64,000 nt of DNA from Pseudooceanicola marinus (GCF_002786295.1 NZ_PGTC01000010.1:124001-188000); one strand, 5' to 3'; counted from the stretch's first letter, positions 8,538 to 17,293 are shown. The notes: a model not told the origin generated them from the letters alone. Program-made: numbers and translations.

Positions 8538-9158
8538 TCAGGCTCCTGAATGTTTCTTGGTCTGTTTCATCGCGCGCAGGGTGCGGATCTCTCCCAACGT
8601 GGCGTAGTTCGGTCCGGCCAGGCGGCAGATCGGGTCCAGCTCGGCGCTGTCGATCTTGCCGTCCGTGACCAACCCGTCGCGGATGTGGAAACGCAGCACT
8701 TCACCGACGATGAAGCGGCTGCGGGTGTCGCCGAATTCGAGGACCTGGCGCAGGCGGCATTCCATGGCGATCGGCGCCGCGGCCAGGCGAGGCACTTCGA
8801 TGCAGTCACTGGCGCAGGTGCCCAGGCCCAGCATCTCCGCCTCGCTGACCTCCGGCCCGACTTCCTCGGCGCTTTCGTGTAGCGGTTCCATCAGGCTGCG
8901 GTCGGCAATATGAACCACATAGGTTTCCCGCGACATGATGTTGTGCACCGTGTCCTTGTAGACGCTGCCCTTACGGCCGGCGCTGAAGCCGACCATTGGA
9001 GGCTTGGGGGCAACGAAGGTGAAAGTACTGTACGGAGCCAGGTTCACGTTGCCCGACGCGTTCAGGCTGGAGACCCAGGCAATGGGTCTTGGTACGACGA
9101 TTCCGCTCAGCAGGCGGTAGCTCTGCTGGGCCGACAGATCCGATGGATCGACGTGCAT
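8538..9158 (-). CDS. Flavin reductase-like domain protein
   Basis: A 206-residue FMN-binding split-barrel protein of the flavin-reductase/DIM6 family. The GIVVPRPIAWVSS stretch, the NLAPYSTFTFVAPKPPMV loop and GSVYKDT are characteristic. Such proteins supply reduced flavin to two-component monooxygenases or act as oxidoreductases themselves. The ATG at 9158 has a GGGAGGA site seven bases before it; the open frame continues upstream without family character. It is the first gene of the catabolic operon, transcribed from the divergent region shared with tctC. No partner monooxygenase is present in the window. Confidence 0.85.
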   Translation of the reverse strand: MHVDPSDLSAQQSYRLLSGIVVPRPIAWVSSLNASGNVNLAPYSTFTFVAPKPPMVGFSAGRKGSVYKDTVHNIMSRETYVVHIADRSLMEPLHESAEEVGPEVSEAEMLGLGTCASDCIEVPRLAAAPIAMECRLRQVLEFGDTRSRFIVGEVLRFHIRDGLVTDGKIDSAELDPICRLAGPNYATLGEIRTLRAMKQTKKHSGA

Positions 9159-9223
9159 GATGGGTCCTCCCTTTGTCGCCCCAACACAAGTTCGGGACCC
9201 GTGGTTGGACAAGCGCAAATGGT

Positions 9224-9252
9224 GAAAAGGTCCACCATGTGGAACTTTTCCA
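9224..9252. promoter_or_regulatory. Candidate IclR operator between catabolic operon and tctC
   Basis: In the divergent intergenic region, arms at 9224-9235 and 9239-9250 form a 12-base inverted repeat with one mismatch and a 3-base centre. Overlapping its right half, TGGAA / TTCCA (9240-9244 and 9248-9252) is a perfect 5-base dyad with a 3-base spacer, resembling the core of known IclR sites. Two IclR genes lie close by (3980 and 13094), the second at the far end of the tct cluster. Binding is a prediction from symmetry and position. Confidence 0.55.
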
Positions 9253-9352
9253 TTTTTGCAGTTGCGCGGAAACCGGGGGTCCTATGTCCATTGGGACAGA
9301 TCCGGCGGCCCACGGGAGGGTTGGCCCCGGACAGGAAAATAGGGAGGAAACC

Positions 9353-10312
9353 ATGAAATCCTGGAAAAACGCCATTGCCGCCGTTCTGGCGGTCCTGCCG
9401 GGCACCGGCTTTGCTGCGGACTTTCCGTCCGAGCCAGTGACGCTGGTCGTGCCCTATCCCCCGGGCGGCAACGTCGACAGCGCCGCACGCATCATCGCGC
9501 CGAAGATGGAGGAGCTGCTGGGCCAGCCCATCGTGGTTGAGAACCGTGCAGGGGCCGGGGGCATGATCGCCGCTGAATATGTCAAGAATGCCGATGCGGA
9601 CGGCTACACGCTGTTCATGGCGGCCAACGGCCCGCTACTCTTCGCGCCGATGACGATGAACCGCCCCGACGCCTACGATTGGGAAACCGATTTCGAGGCC
9701 ATCGGCACCGTGTCGATCACCCCCATGGCGCTGACCGTGCGTGAGGGCGTTGGCATCACCGACATCGATGAGCTGATGTCCCGTGCGGGTGAGGAGAACC
9801 TATTGATGGCCTCGCCGGGCGCGGGAACCACCAACCATCTGGCCGCGGAGAAGCTGAAGGCCGACAGCGGCAGCGACTTTCGGATCGTGCATTATAAGGG
9901 GAACGCGCCTTCGATCGCCTCTCTCGTCGGGGGCGAAACGGCGTTCAGCTTCGACCAGATGTCGGTCATCCTGCCCTACATCGAAGACGGTTCGGTCGTG
10001 CCCTTGGCGGTGACTTCCTCCGAGCGCGTGCCCGCCCTGCCGGATGTGCCGACGCTGAAGGAAAGCGGTCAGTTCGATTTCGCCGCCGTGACCTTCACCG
10101 GCCTGCTGGCCCCGGCCGGCACCCCCGAGGAGGCGATCGAGGCGCTCTCTGCGGCGCTGAACGAGACGCTGGCCAGTGACGACATCGTGGCTCGCTTTGC
10201 CGATCTTGGCTCCGTCGCCTCGCCGAAGACCCCGGCAGAGTTCGACGACTTCCTGACCGAAATCGACGACACGTGGCGTCCTATCGTGGCCGAGGTGAAC
10301 GCCAACCGCTAA
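9353..10312 (+). CDS. tctC: Tripartite tricarboxylate transporter substrate-binding protein (Bug/TctC family)
   Basis: A 319-residue periplasmic binding protein. Residues 1-22 form a Sec signal peptide ending at FAA before the mature DFPSEPVTLVVPYPPGG start that marks the family. ENRAGAGG and the middle-domain GAGTTNHLAAE segments form the carboxylate-binding loops of Bug proteins. The ATG at 9353 follows AGGGAGGAAACC, a strong ribosome site; the frame is open well upstream but without sense. It is followed by tctB and tctA in the usual order and is divergent from the catabolic operon, whose substrate it probably imports. Confidence 0.94.
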   Translation: MKSWKNAIAAVLAVLPGTGFAADFPSEPVTLVVPYPPGGNVDSAARIIAPKMEELLGQPIVVENRAGAGGMIAAEYVKNADADGYTLFMAANGPLLFAPMTMNRPDAYDWETDFEAIGTVSITPMALTVREGVGITDIDELMSRAGEENLLMASPGAGTTNHLAAEKLKADSGSDFRIVHYKGNAPSIASLVGGETAFSFDQMSVILPYIEDGSVVPLAVTSSERVPALPDVPTLKESGQFDFAAVTFTGLLAPAGTPEEAIEALSAALNETLASDDIVARFADLGSVASPKTPAEFDDFLTEIDDTWRPIVAEVNANR

Positions 10313-10379
10313 ACGACCGGCAACGCAGGAGTGACGGGCGGCGGCAGAGGAGGCTGCCGCTCGTGCACAGGGGGGAACC

Positions 10380-10835
10380 ATGCATCAGACCTATCACCGG
10401 ATCGGCCGCTTGCCCGAGTTGATCTTCGGCCTCTTTCTGTTCGGGATCGGTTGTGTCAGCACCATCTACGGTTGGAGCTACGGGCTGGGCCGCCTGAACG
10501 ACATCGGCCCCGGTGCCTTCCCGATGGGGCTGGGCATCGGGTTGATGATCCTTGCCGCCCTCGCCATGCGCGAGGCCGGGACGCAGGACCCGGTGTCGCG
10601 GCGCCTTGCGCCCGCCTTTTTCTACCTGCCCGGGGTCATCATCTGGGCACTGCTGATCGAGGGTGCGGGCCTTCTTGTGGCTACGATGGCGCTGATCCTG
10701 ATGTGTTCGGTGGCGGAAGAGCATCTCAACCTGAAGCGCGCTGTCCTCCTGAGCCTGATCCTGACCGCGGTCGGCTATCTCGTCTTCATTCTTGGCTTCG
10801 GCCTGACCTTCAATCTTATCGGGGACTGGTTTTGA
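10380..10835 (+). CDS. tctB: Tripartite tricarboxylate transporter small permease (TctB family)
   Basis: A 151-residue inner-membrane protein with about four hydrophobic segments (around residues 12-32, 49-66, 78-108 and 120-148) and the GPGAFPMGLG motif near residue 42 seen in TctB proteins. The ATG at 10380 lies 67 bases after tctC. The stop overlaps the proposed TTG start of tctA, implying translational coupling and balanced amounts of the two membrane subunits. Confidence 0.92.
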   Translation: MHQTYHRIGRLPELIFGLFLFGIGCVSTIYGWSYGLGRLNDIGPGAFPMGLGIGLMILAALAMREAGTQDPVSRRLAPAFFYLPGVIIWALLIEGAGLLVATMALILMCSVAEEHLNLKRAVLLSLILTAVGYLVFILGFGLTFNLIGDWF

Positions 10836-12337
10836 ACGTCCTGCATGATCTCGCTCTCGGCTTCCAGGTCGCGTTGACCTGGCAGGCCATCGTCATCTGT
10901 CTCGGTGGTGTGGTCCTTGGCACCTTCGTGGGCGTGCTGCCGGGGATCGGAGCGCTGGCCGCGATCTCGCTCTGCCTGCCGCTGACCTACTACATGGAAC
11001 CGGTGCATGGGCTCATCCTGCTGTCGGGCATCTTCTACGGCGCGCAATACGGCAGTTCGACCTCGTCGATCCTGCTGAACATCCCGGGCACACCCTCGGC
11101 GGCTGCCACCTGCTTGGATGGCAACCCGATGGCGCGCCAGGGTCGGGCCGGGCAGGCCCTCTTCATTGTCACGCTCAGTTCCTATTTCGGCGGCATGGTC
11201 GGGATCATCCTGCTGGTGGCCTTTGCCGTGCCTCTGGCAAAGTTCGCGCTGACCTTCGGGGCGCCGGAGTACTTCGCGGTGATGCTGCTGGGGCTCGTCG
11301 CTGCGTCGACCGCCTCTCCCGGATCCGCCGTGAAGGGGCTGGCGATGATGGTGTTGGGCCTGATCTTCGGCATGGTCGGAACTGATGTCACCTCGGGGGT
11401 CTACCGGTTCACCCTGGGACAGCTGGAGCTGACGGACGGGATCAACCTGGTGGCCATGGCCATGGGTCTGTTCGGGATCGGCGAGGTCCTCAGCAACCTG
11501 GCCGCTCCCTCTGCACCACAGCCGCCCAGCAAGGGTTTCCGCCTGCGGGAAATGTTGCCGAGCCGGAAGGAAGCGCGCCAATCGGTCTTCCCTGCGATCC
11601 GGGGCTCGCTTCTCGGGTCCTGGATCGGCGCGCTGCCAGGCACCGGACCGGCCATCGCCGCCTTCGTCGCCTACGCGACGGAAAAGCGGATCTCGCGCAC
11701 GCCGGAGAAATTCGGCACCGGCGCCGTGGAAGGCGTCGCGGCACCGGAGGCCGCCAACAATGCCTCCGTGCAGGCGGCCTTCATCCCGACGCTTTGCATC
11801 GGCATTCCCGGCGATGCGGTCATGGCTTTCATGCTGGGGGCGATGATCATCCACGGGATCGTGCCAGGGCCAAACCTGATTTCCCAGCAGCCGGAGATGT
11901 TCTGGGGCCTCGTCGCCAGTTTCTCCGTGGGCAACCTGATCCTGGTGCTTCTGACGCTGCCGATGATCGGGGTCTGGGTGAAGATCCTGAATGTGCCGCG
12001 TCAGGTCCTCTATCCGCTGATCATCTTCCTGATCTGCGTCGGTGTCTACAGCGTGAACAGCAACGTCTTCGACGTCATGGTGGCGGTGGCTTTCGGTATC
12101 CTGGGATTCGTGATGACCCTCTTCCGCTATCCGGTGGCACCAATTCTGCTGGGCTACATCCTGGGGCCGCTGGTGGAGGAGAACTTCCGCCGCACTCTGT
12201 TCATCAGCAACGGCGATTTCACCGCCTTCCTGTCCTCACCGGTGTCAGTCATTTGCCTGGCCCTGGTGCTGGTGGCGCTTCTGACGCCCATGGTGCTGTC
12301 CTTCAGGCGCCGTCTGACTTCGAGCGTCCAAGAGTGA
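10832..12337 (+). CDS. tctA: Tripartite tricarboxylate transporter large permease (TctA family)
   Basis: A 501-residue multi-spanning permease. The LPGIGALAAISLCLPLTY segment near residue 33 and the internal repeat ALPGTGPAIAAFVAYATEKR are the conserved TctA loops, and GAQYGSSTSSILLNIPG (about residues 70-86) is another signature. I take the start as the TTG at 10832, which overlaps the tctB stop as TTGA and gives the standard N-terminus and length. The frame is open further upstream, but that part is the shadow of tctB. The last 35 bases overlap the end of the convergent IclR gene. Electron-potential-driven uptake of a carboxylate is expected. Confidence 0.92.
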   Translation: MNVLHDLALGFQVALTWQAIVICLGGVVLGTFVGVLPGIGALAAISLCLPLTYYMEPVHGLILLSGIFYGAQYGSSTSSILLNIPGTPSAAATCLDGNPMARQGRAGQALFIVTLSSYFGGMVGIILLVAFAVPLAKFALTFGAPEYFAVMLLGLVAASTASPGSAVKGLAMMVLGLIFGMVGTDVTSGVYRFTLGQLELTDGINLVAMAMGLFGIGEVLSNLAAPSAPQPPSKGFRLREMLPSRKEARQSVFPAIRGSLLGSWIGALPGTGPAIAAFVAYATEKRISRTPEKFGTGAVEGVAAPEAANNASVQAAFIPTLCIGIPGDAVMAFMLGAMIIHGIVPGPNLISQQPEMFWGLVASFSVGNLILVLLTLPMIGVWVKILNVPRQVLYPLIIFLICVGVYSVNSNVFDVMVAVAFGILGFVMTLFRYPVAPILLGYILGPLVEENFRRTLFISNGDFTAFLSSPVSVICLALVLVALLTPMVLSFRRRLTSSVQE

Positions 12338-13094
12338 TGGCATTTGAGATCTGTTCGGCCGACTGACCGAGCAGGTCCACCAGTTCGTCGGCTCGCGGAG
12401 CGCGCTGGCGCGAGGAAATCGCGATGGTGCTGAGCGCGGCGACTGGCCGGCCCAGCACGTCCTTGATCGGGAAGGCGATGGCGCTGGTGCCTTGGGTGAT
12501 GGCGCGGGGCAGCACGGTGTAGCCCCGCCGCCGCGCCTCCCGGACTCTGGTTTTCAGGGTCGCCATGGGCACGCCATAGGTTCGCAGGCGCTCCTCATTC
12601 TGCGCCAGAACTTCATCTGCCTGGGCCGGGAAAACGCAGGAAAGCATCGCAACGCTGTTGGCGCTGATGCCGAGCGGGCGTCGCGATCCGATCTCGATGG
12701 AGAGTACCTGGATGGGATAGCTGCCGATGCGCCGGTCGGCGCAGACGGTGTCCAGGCCGCTGCGGACGGACAGGAACACCGCATCGCCGACCGCCTCACT
12801 CAATCTGCTTAATTCGGGCGAGGCCAGCTCTCGGAAACGGCGGAGTTCGGAGGAGAGGCCAAGCAGGGTCAACTCGCGCCCGACGTGATATTTCAGGTCC
12901 GGCTGTCGCTCGACGATGCCGCGTTCCAGCATGGTGCCCAAGATGCGATGGACCGTAGGCTTGGCGATTTGCGTGCTGTCGCAGATCTGCTTGAGGGAGA
13001 TGCCCGACGGCGAGCATCTGGCGATTGCATCGAGGATGTCGAAGGCCCGGTCGATGCTCTGGGTACCGTTCTTGTTCTGCTTGGGATCAGACAT
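12303..13094 (-). CDS. IclR-family transcriptional regulator
   Basis: A 263-residue IclR regulator. The N-terminal winged helix spans about residues 8-70 (QSIDRAFDILDAI, then an IAKPTVHRIL recognition helix), followed by an IclR effector domain with VFLSVRSGLDTVC and a late AFPIKDVLGRPVAALS segment. I use the ATG at 13094; a TTG four codons upstream is possible. It is convergent with tctA, overlapping it by 35 bases. It is a plausible regulator of the tct and catabolic operons through the dyad site at 9224-9252. Confidence 0.9.
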   Translation of the reverse strand: MSDPKQNKNGTQSIDRAFDILDAIARCSPSGISLKQICDSTQIAKPTVHRILGTMLERGIVERQPDLKYHVGRELTLLGLSSELRRFRELASPELSRLSEAVGDAVFLSVRSGLDTVCADRRIGSYPIQVLSIEIGSRRPLGISANSVAMLSCVFPAQADEVLAQNEERLRTYGVPMATLKTRVREARRRGYTVLPRAITQGTSAIAFPIKDVLGRPVAALSTIAISSRQRAPRADELVDLLGQSAEQISNAITLGRSKSDGA

Positions 13095-13369
13095 TTCAGG
13101 AGCCAAGGACTTGCTGGGACCACGGGGCTGGACACTTCAGGTGGCGACGTGGAGGTCGGGCACATTCGGTAGCCAACCTTTCCAGAACAACACCTTGCTC
13201 TGCAACCCTGCTCAGCGCGCGCTGTCATTGAGCATCTGCCCAACCGCTGGACGCAATGTCCCGAGAGGGAGCGCCGCCAACCCCACTGCCGTGCTCGATC
13301 CGGTCCACAGTCCGGCCTCTCCCGCGGTCCCCGCGCCTGTCGGGGCCGGGTCCCCGTTGGATCGGCTGG
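13095..13369. other. Intergenic region upstream of the IclR gene
   Basis: About 275 bases without a convincing gene. It must hold the promoter of the minus-strand IclR gene. One TTTCCA half-site (13179-13184) resembles the core of the dyad at 9240-9252, but there is no clear second half. I saw no terminator or RNA gene. Confidence 0.4.
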
Positions 13370-13665
13370 TTATTCAACCTCGGCCGGTATGATCGTGTCC
13401 ATCTCGGCAATGGTCTGAAACTCCGACAGGAACTCCGGGCGCGTCTGCATCAGATGCCGAACCACGCGCGCATTCCCGAGGAGCTTGGCGACGTAGCTGC
13501 GGAGCACAGTCAACTGAAGATGGTCCTGGCCGTAGGTGTCCTGGATCTGGGTGATCCCTTCCTGAAGTCGGGCAAGCTCCTTTTCCATCCGGGCGACCGC
13601 CTGAGGCGTCACGCCCCTGATGCGTTTGGGCTTGTTCGCCTCGACCAGCTGCGCCTGCGGAGTCC
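13370..13665 (-). pseudogene. repB: RepB-type plasmid partition protein, C-terminal remnant
   Basis: The translation of about the last 97 codons resembles the C-terminal domain of RepB partition proteins of alphaproteobacterial repABC replicons: a TPQAQLVEANKPKR lead, a coiled MEKELARLQEGI helix, SYVAKLLGNARVVRHL and a PEFLSEFQ end. RepB is normally about 320-400 residues with an N-terminal ParB nuclease-like domain; here the family character stops near 13665 and nothing upstream in this frame fits. No repA, repC or partition sites are seen nearby. A shorter start (GTG at 13612) would give an 80-residue protein. I read this as a remnant of a replicon or of an exchange with one. Confidence 0.65.
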
Positions 13666-13883
13666 CGGCGCTCCACCCGCAGACCTCGTGGCAGGTAGGG
13701 ACCGGTCTTGTGCCCCGTCGCCGGCCTGCTCCTGTTGGGCATCTGGTGTATCGGCCTCAATCCCATGAAGCGCATCCGCCACCGGATGCGCTTCGCGGTC
13801 GCCCGGTGGCTGTCGTGATGCCTCACCTGCCGGATACCGAACAACAGCGTCTCCTGAACCTGCCCGGGACAGATGGGCCTGGC
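13666..13883. other. Intergenic region between RepB remnant and SDR gene
   Basis: About 220 bases. On the plus strand a short frame (roughly 13705-13818) reads as a hydrophobic stretch, LLLLGIWCIGLN, then a basic end and a stop, and could be the tail of a lost membrane protein. It has an in-frame stop shortly upstream and no recognisable family. I see no other feature. Confidence 0.3.
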
Positions 13884-14672
13884 TCAGCCGGCCATCCAGC
13901 CCCCATCGACCAGAAGGTTGTGCCCGGTCACGAAGGTGGTCGCCGGATCAGCCAGGAACAGGACGGCCTGGGCAACATCGCCAGGGGTGCCCAGGCGTGG
14001 CAGCGGGGTGCGCGCCTCGGAATAGGCGATCATCTCCGGGGCGACGGCGGGTCCGCTCTTGCCGGTCAGGATCTTGCCGGGGGACACCGCGTTGCAGATG
14101 ATCCCTTCGTGCGCGTGTTCGACGGCGATCTGGCGCATCATCTGCAGGACCGCGGCCTTGGAGACTCCGTAGGAGAAGCCGCCGGGCGAGGCGACCATGC
14201 CATGCTGCGAGCCGATGATGACGATGCGCCCGCGCACCTCGTCGACGGGCTCTTGCGACAGCATCCGGGCCAGGCCGCCGGACAGCACGTTGTAGACCCC
14301 GTCGACATTGACCGACATGACGCGCCGCCAGTCCTCCGGCGTGGTTTGCGCCAGGCTGCCGCGCCCGGGCGTCATGGCCGAGGGCACCACCAGGTCGAGG
14401 CGGCCATGCTCGGTCGCGATCCGCTGGCACAACTCGGCGCAGGCGGCATGGTCGCGTACGTCCAGTGGCGCGAAGCGCGAGGCGGGCGAGATCTCGGCCA
14501 GGGGCACGGCCACCGGCGGGCCACCCTCCACGACCTCTTCGGTGACATCGGTGGCCCAGACCGTCGCACCGGCCCGGGCCAGGCGCAGGGCGATGGCGCG
14601 TCCAATGCCGGAGGAGGCGCCGGTGACAAGCGCGCTTTGGCCGCTGAGGGGGCCGGGGGGCGGGGTGGTCAT
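13884..14672 (-). CDS. SDR-family NAD(P)-dependent oxidoreductase
   Basis: A 262-residue short-chain dehydrogenase. The TGASSGIG cofactor loop is at about residues 18-25; an IGSQHG strand and the YGVSK active-site Tyr/Lys pair follow; the C-terminus ends in VTGHNLLVDGG, standard for the family. The ATG at 14672 overlaps the stop of the preceding epimerase gene as ATGA, which fixes the start; the frame is open far upstream but antisense in character. It is the last gene of the ten-gene hydantoin operon. A role in oxidising a hydroxylated side chain of the imported compound is possible but not shown. Confidence 0.88.
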   Translation of the reverse strand: MTTPPPGPLSGQSALVTGASSGIGRAIALRLARAGATVWATDVTEEVVEGGPPVAVPLAEISPASRFAPLDVRDHAACAELCQRIATEHGRLDLVVPSAMTPGRGSLAQTTPEDWRRVMSVNVDGVYNVLSGGLARMLSQEPVDEVRGRIVIIGSQHGMVASPGGFSYGVSKAAVLQMMRQIAVEHAHEGIICNAVSPGKILTGKSGPAVAPEMIAYSEARTPLPRLGTPGDVAQAVLFLADPATTFVTGHNLLVDGGWMAG

Positions 14673-15637
14673 GTGCGGGTCTCCTGCCAGCTTGCCAGCC
14701 AAGCCGTCTCGTCGGCCACGGCCTCGGTCATCGAACGGCCGCCGTTGATGCCGGTCAGCGCGGCGGTGGCGGCGGCGGACATCGGGCCGCGGCGCGGATC
14801 GGCGCGGGGGGCGATGTCGGGGGTGTCGGGGGTGAGGGTCGGGGCCGGCAGGCCCATGGCGCGGGCCCAGTCGGTCAGGGCGAAGGGCGCGCCGCCGGCA
14901 ATGTTGAAACACCCGCCTGCTGCCGCTTCCATCCGGGAGGTGACGGCAGCGATCATCGCGGCGGCATCGCGGGAATAGATCCAGTCGCCGCGCATCTCAT
15001 GCGCCAGGCGCACCGGCGTGCCGTGCGCGGATAGCTGCCGCAGTTGCGCATGGGGCGACAGGTCGGGGCGGGCCTCGCGCAGGCTTTCCCAGGGACCGAA
15101 GAGTGGCCCGAGGCGCAGGGTGGCCAGGCGCAGCCCCAGCGTCGGCGCGATCCGGGCACAGAGCATTTCCGCCGCCAGCTTGGTCTCGCCATAAAGCGTG
15201 TCGGGCGTGGCGGGCGCGTCCTCACGCAGATCCGCCGCGCCGCCGCCTAGGGCGCCGTAGACCGAGACCGAGGACAGCAGGACGACATCGCGGACCCCCG
15301 TGGCCTGCGCCGCGGCCAAGAGGCGCAGCGCGCCGGTGACGTTGACCTCGGCGATGGTCAGGGCTTGGGTTTGGCTGGTCTCCCCGTTGGGGGTGATGGC
15401 GGCAGCATGGACGACCAGGTCGGCCCCGCTTTCGGCCAGGCTGTGCCGCAGCGGGGCCTCATCCAGGATATCGCAGGGCAGATATCGGGTGCCCGCCAGT
15501 TCCGTCCGGGCAAAGAGCTGCGGATCGGGCGGTGCGAGGTCCAGCAGGGTCACGCTGTCCCCGCGCAGGCGAAGCGCCTCGGCCAGGGCCAGGCCCACGA
15601 AACCGGCGCCGCCGGTGATGGCGATGGAGCGGGTCAC
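14669..15637 (-). CDS. NAD-dependent epimerase/dehydratase family protein
   Basis: A 322-residue extended short-chain dehydrogenase: TGGAGFVG (residues 8-15) is the NAD-binding loop, HAAA the following strand, and SSVSVYG plus YGETK the catalytic Ser, Tyr and Lys. Such proteins act on nucleotide sugars or sugar acids. The start is one base after the LysR stop, and the end overlaps the SDR gene, so it is embedded in the hydantoin operon. A hydroxyacid or sugar-acid dehydrogenase role would fit better here than nucleotide-sugar work, but that is inference. Confidence 0.87.
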   Translation of the reverse strand: MTRSIAITGGAGFVGLALAEALRLRGDSVTLLDLAPPDPQLFARTELAGTRYLPCDILDEAPLRHSLAESGADLVVHAAAITPNGETSQTQALTIAEVNVTGALRLLAAAQATGVRDVVLLSSVSVYGALGGGAADLREDAPATPDTLYGETKLAAEMLCARIAPTLGLRLATLRLGPLFGPWESLREARPDLSPHAQLRQLSAHGTPVRLAHEMRGDWIYSRDAAAMIAAVTSRMEAAAGGCFNIAGGAPFALTDWARAMGLPAPTLTPDTPDIAPRADPRRGPMSAAATAALTGINGGRSMTEAVADETAWLASWQETRT

Positions 15638-15638
15638 C

Positions 15639-16619
15639 TCAGCGGTCCTTCGTGGCAGCGGCGGCGCGCGTGGCGGAAAGGCCCGGTATGTCCAGCGCGG
15701 CGGTGGCGCGGCGCATCTCCTCCATGAAGACCTGCAACAGGCCCGAATGGGGCACCCCGCGCCGGGTGAACATCATGCAGCGCACCGGGCAGGGCTGGGC
15801 CAGGGGACGGGCCACCAGGCCCCCGACGCTGGCCGGGCCCTCCAGGTAGGGCTGGGCCGACCAGGGATCGACGATGCAGACCCCCATGCCGCTGGCGGCC
15901 AGCGATGCGGCGGTCTGGCAATACCGGGTTTCCAACTGCGGGTGATAGGTGACATGGGCCTCTTCGAAGGCCTGAGCGACCATCCGGCCAAGATAGCTTT
16001 CCTGGTCGATGCCGATGAAACGCTCGCCGGTCAGGGCGGCGACCTCGATCATCTCATGGCGGGCCAGGGGGTGATCGCGGGGCAGCAGGGCGACCATCTG
16101 GCCCGGCCTCAGCTCCTCGGTGTTCACGTTGGGGATACGGGCCGAGGCGAGGCCGATGCCCACATCCGCCTGGCCAGTCTGAACCGCGTGCAACACGTTG
16201 TCCAACCGGCGCACGTCGAAGCTGACGGTGACATCGGGGCGGGTGTCGAGGAAGCCGCGCATCGCCTGCGGGATCACCGAATAGCCCGGCGGCGGCGTGG
16301 CGATGACCCGCAGCCGCCCGACGCGCCCGTTGCGCAGATCGCGGGCGCGCATGGCGAAGCTGCGCACGATGCCGAACAGGGGGCGGATCTCCTCGTAGAG
16401 GTTGCGGGCCTCCAGCGTCGGTTCCAGGTGGCGGCCGGTGCGTTCGAACAGGGTCAGCCCCAGTTGCGCCTCCAGCTGGCGCAGCCCGGCTGAGACGGCG
16501 GGCTGCGAGATCCCGAGGCTCTCTGCCGTGGCCACCGTGGTGCGTTGGCCCATCATAGCGGCGAAGATCTCCAGCAGGCGCATGGAGGTCTCGGGCAGGT
16601 TCTCGGGGCCTTTGGTCAT
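15639..16619 (-). CDS. LysR-family transcriptional regulator
   Basis: A 326-residue LysR regulator with the helix-turn-helix at about residues 14-70 (TVATAESLGISQPAVSAGLRQLE) and a type 2 periplasmic-binding-like effector domain beyond residue 95. It lies inside the hydantoin operon, overlapping the racemase gene as ATGA and ending one base before the epimerase gene, so it is probably expressed with its targets. The TATAAT/ATTATA dyad at 22861-22877 upstream of the operon contains a T-N11-A pattern and is a plausible binding site. Confidence 0.92.
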   Translation of the reverse strand: MTKGPENLPETSMRLLEIFAAMMGQRTTVATAESLGISQPAVSAGLRQLEAQLGLTLFERTGRHLEPTLEARNLYEEIRPLFGIVRSFAMRARDLRNGRVGRLRVIATPPPGYSVIPQAMRGFLDTRPDVTVSFDVRRLDNVLHAVQTGQADVGIGLASARIPNVNTEELRPGQMVALLPRDHPLARHEMIEVAALTGERFIGIDQESYLGRMVAQAFEEAHVTYHPQLETRYCQTAASLAASGMGVCIVDPWSAQPYLEGPASVGGLVARPLAQPCPVRCMMFTRRGVPHSGLLQVFMEEMRRATAALDIPGLSATRAAAATKDR

Positions 16620-17293
16620 GCGCTGGCCGTGTCGAAGGTGAAGGCCGGATCGCCCTGCAACGCCGCAACGGCCTGGGCAACGGCGGCGGAGACCGGGTCG
16701 ATCACGGCGAGGCCGGTTTCCGCTTCCAGCCGGGCACGGATCAGGGCCATGCCGGCACAGCCCAGAACGATGGCGCCGGCCCCCATGGCGCCCAGCTCCT
16801 CGGCGCGGGTGCGGATCAGGGCGTAGGCCTCGGGGTCGCGCATCGGTGCCTCGGCCGAGCAGCCCGAGAGGTGCAGCTCTCCGGCCAGTCGTCCCTCGAT
16901 GCCCATCATCCGCATCTTGCGCCTGTGGCGCGGGATCGAGGCCGGGCCGAGGGCAATCACGCCGAAACGGTCGGCGCGGGCCAGGGCCGACAGCAACGCC
17001 GCCTCCTGGCAGCCGATGGCGACGGGGCCGTCCGGCATGGCGCGCAGGAGGTCCAGGCCGGGGTCGGAGAAACAGCCGGTGATCACCGCGCGCGCGGGCG
17101 TGGCGCGGGCCAGCTCCAGCACCCCCAACCCGGCGCGGGCGACATCTTCATCGCTGGCGATGGTCGCCGGGCTGTCGGACAGGTCGAGAGAGGTGAGCGA
17201 CAGCCCCGGCGGCAGCATGGCACGGGCCGTCTGGTCCATGCCGCGGGTCACGGTGGCCGAGGAATTGGGATTGATCAGCAGGATGTCGGTCAT
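16616..17293 (-). CDS. Hydantoin racemase / Asp-Glu racemase family
   Basis: A 225-residue cofactor-independent racemase of the Asp/Glu/hydantoin racemase superfamily. The N-terminal LLINPNSS is typical of hydantoin racemases, and the two catalytic cysteines are visible in TGCFSDPG (about residue 73) and LGCAGM (about residue 177). It would interconvert L- and D-5-substituted hydantoins so that the D-specific hydantoinase can use both. It overlaps the hydantoinase gene and the LysR gene by four bases each, confirming the operon. Confidence 0.9.
   Translation of the reverse strand: MTDILLINPNSSATVTRGMDQTARAMLPPGLSLTSLDLSDSPATIASDEDVARAGLGVLELARATPARAVITGCFSDPGLDLLRAMPDGPVAIGCQEAALLSALARADRFGVIALGPASIPRHRRKMRMMGIEGRLAGELHLSGCSAEAPMRDPEAYALIRTRAEELGAMGAGAIVLGCAGMALIRARLEAETGLAVIDPVSAAVAQAVAALQGDPAFTFDTASA

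Noticed and set aside
13620-14978. Plus-strand 452-codon frame across the RepB remnant and SDR gene
   Set aside because: It lies opposite a complete SDR gene with an ATGA-coupled start and has no family character.
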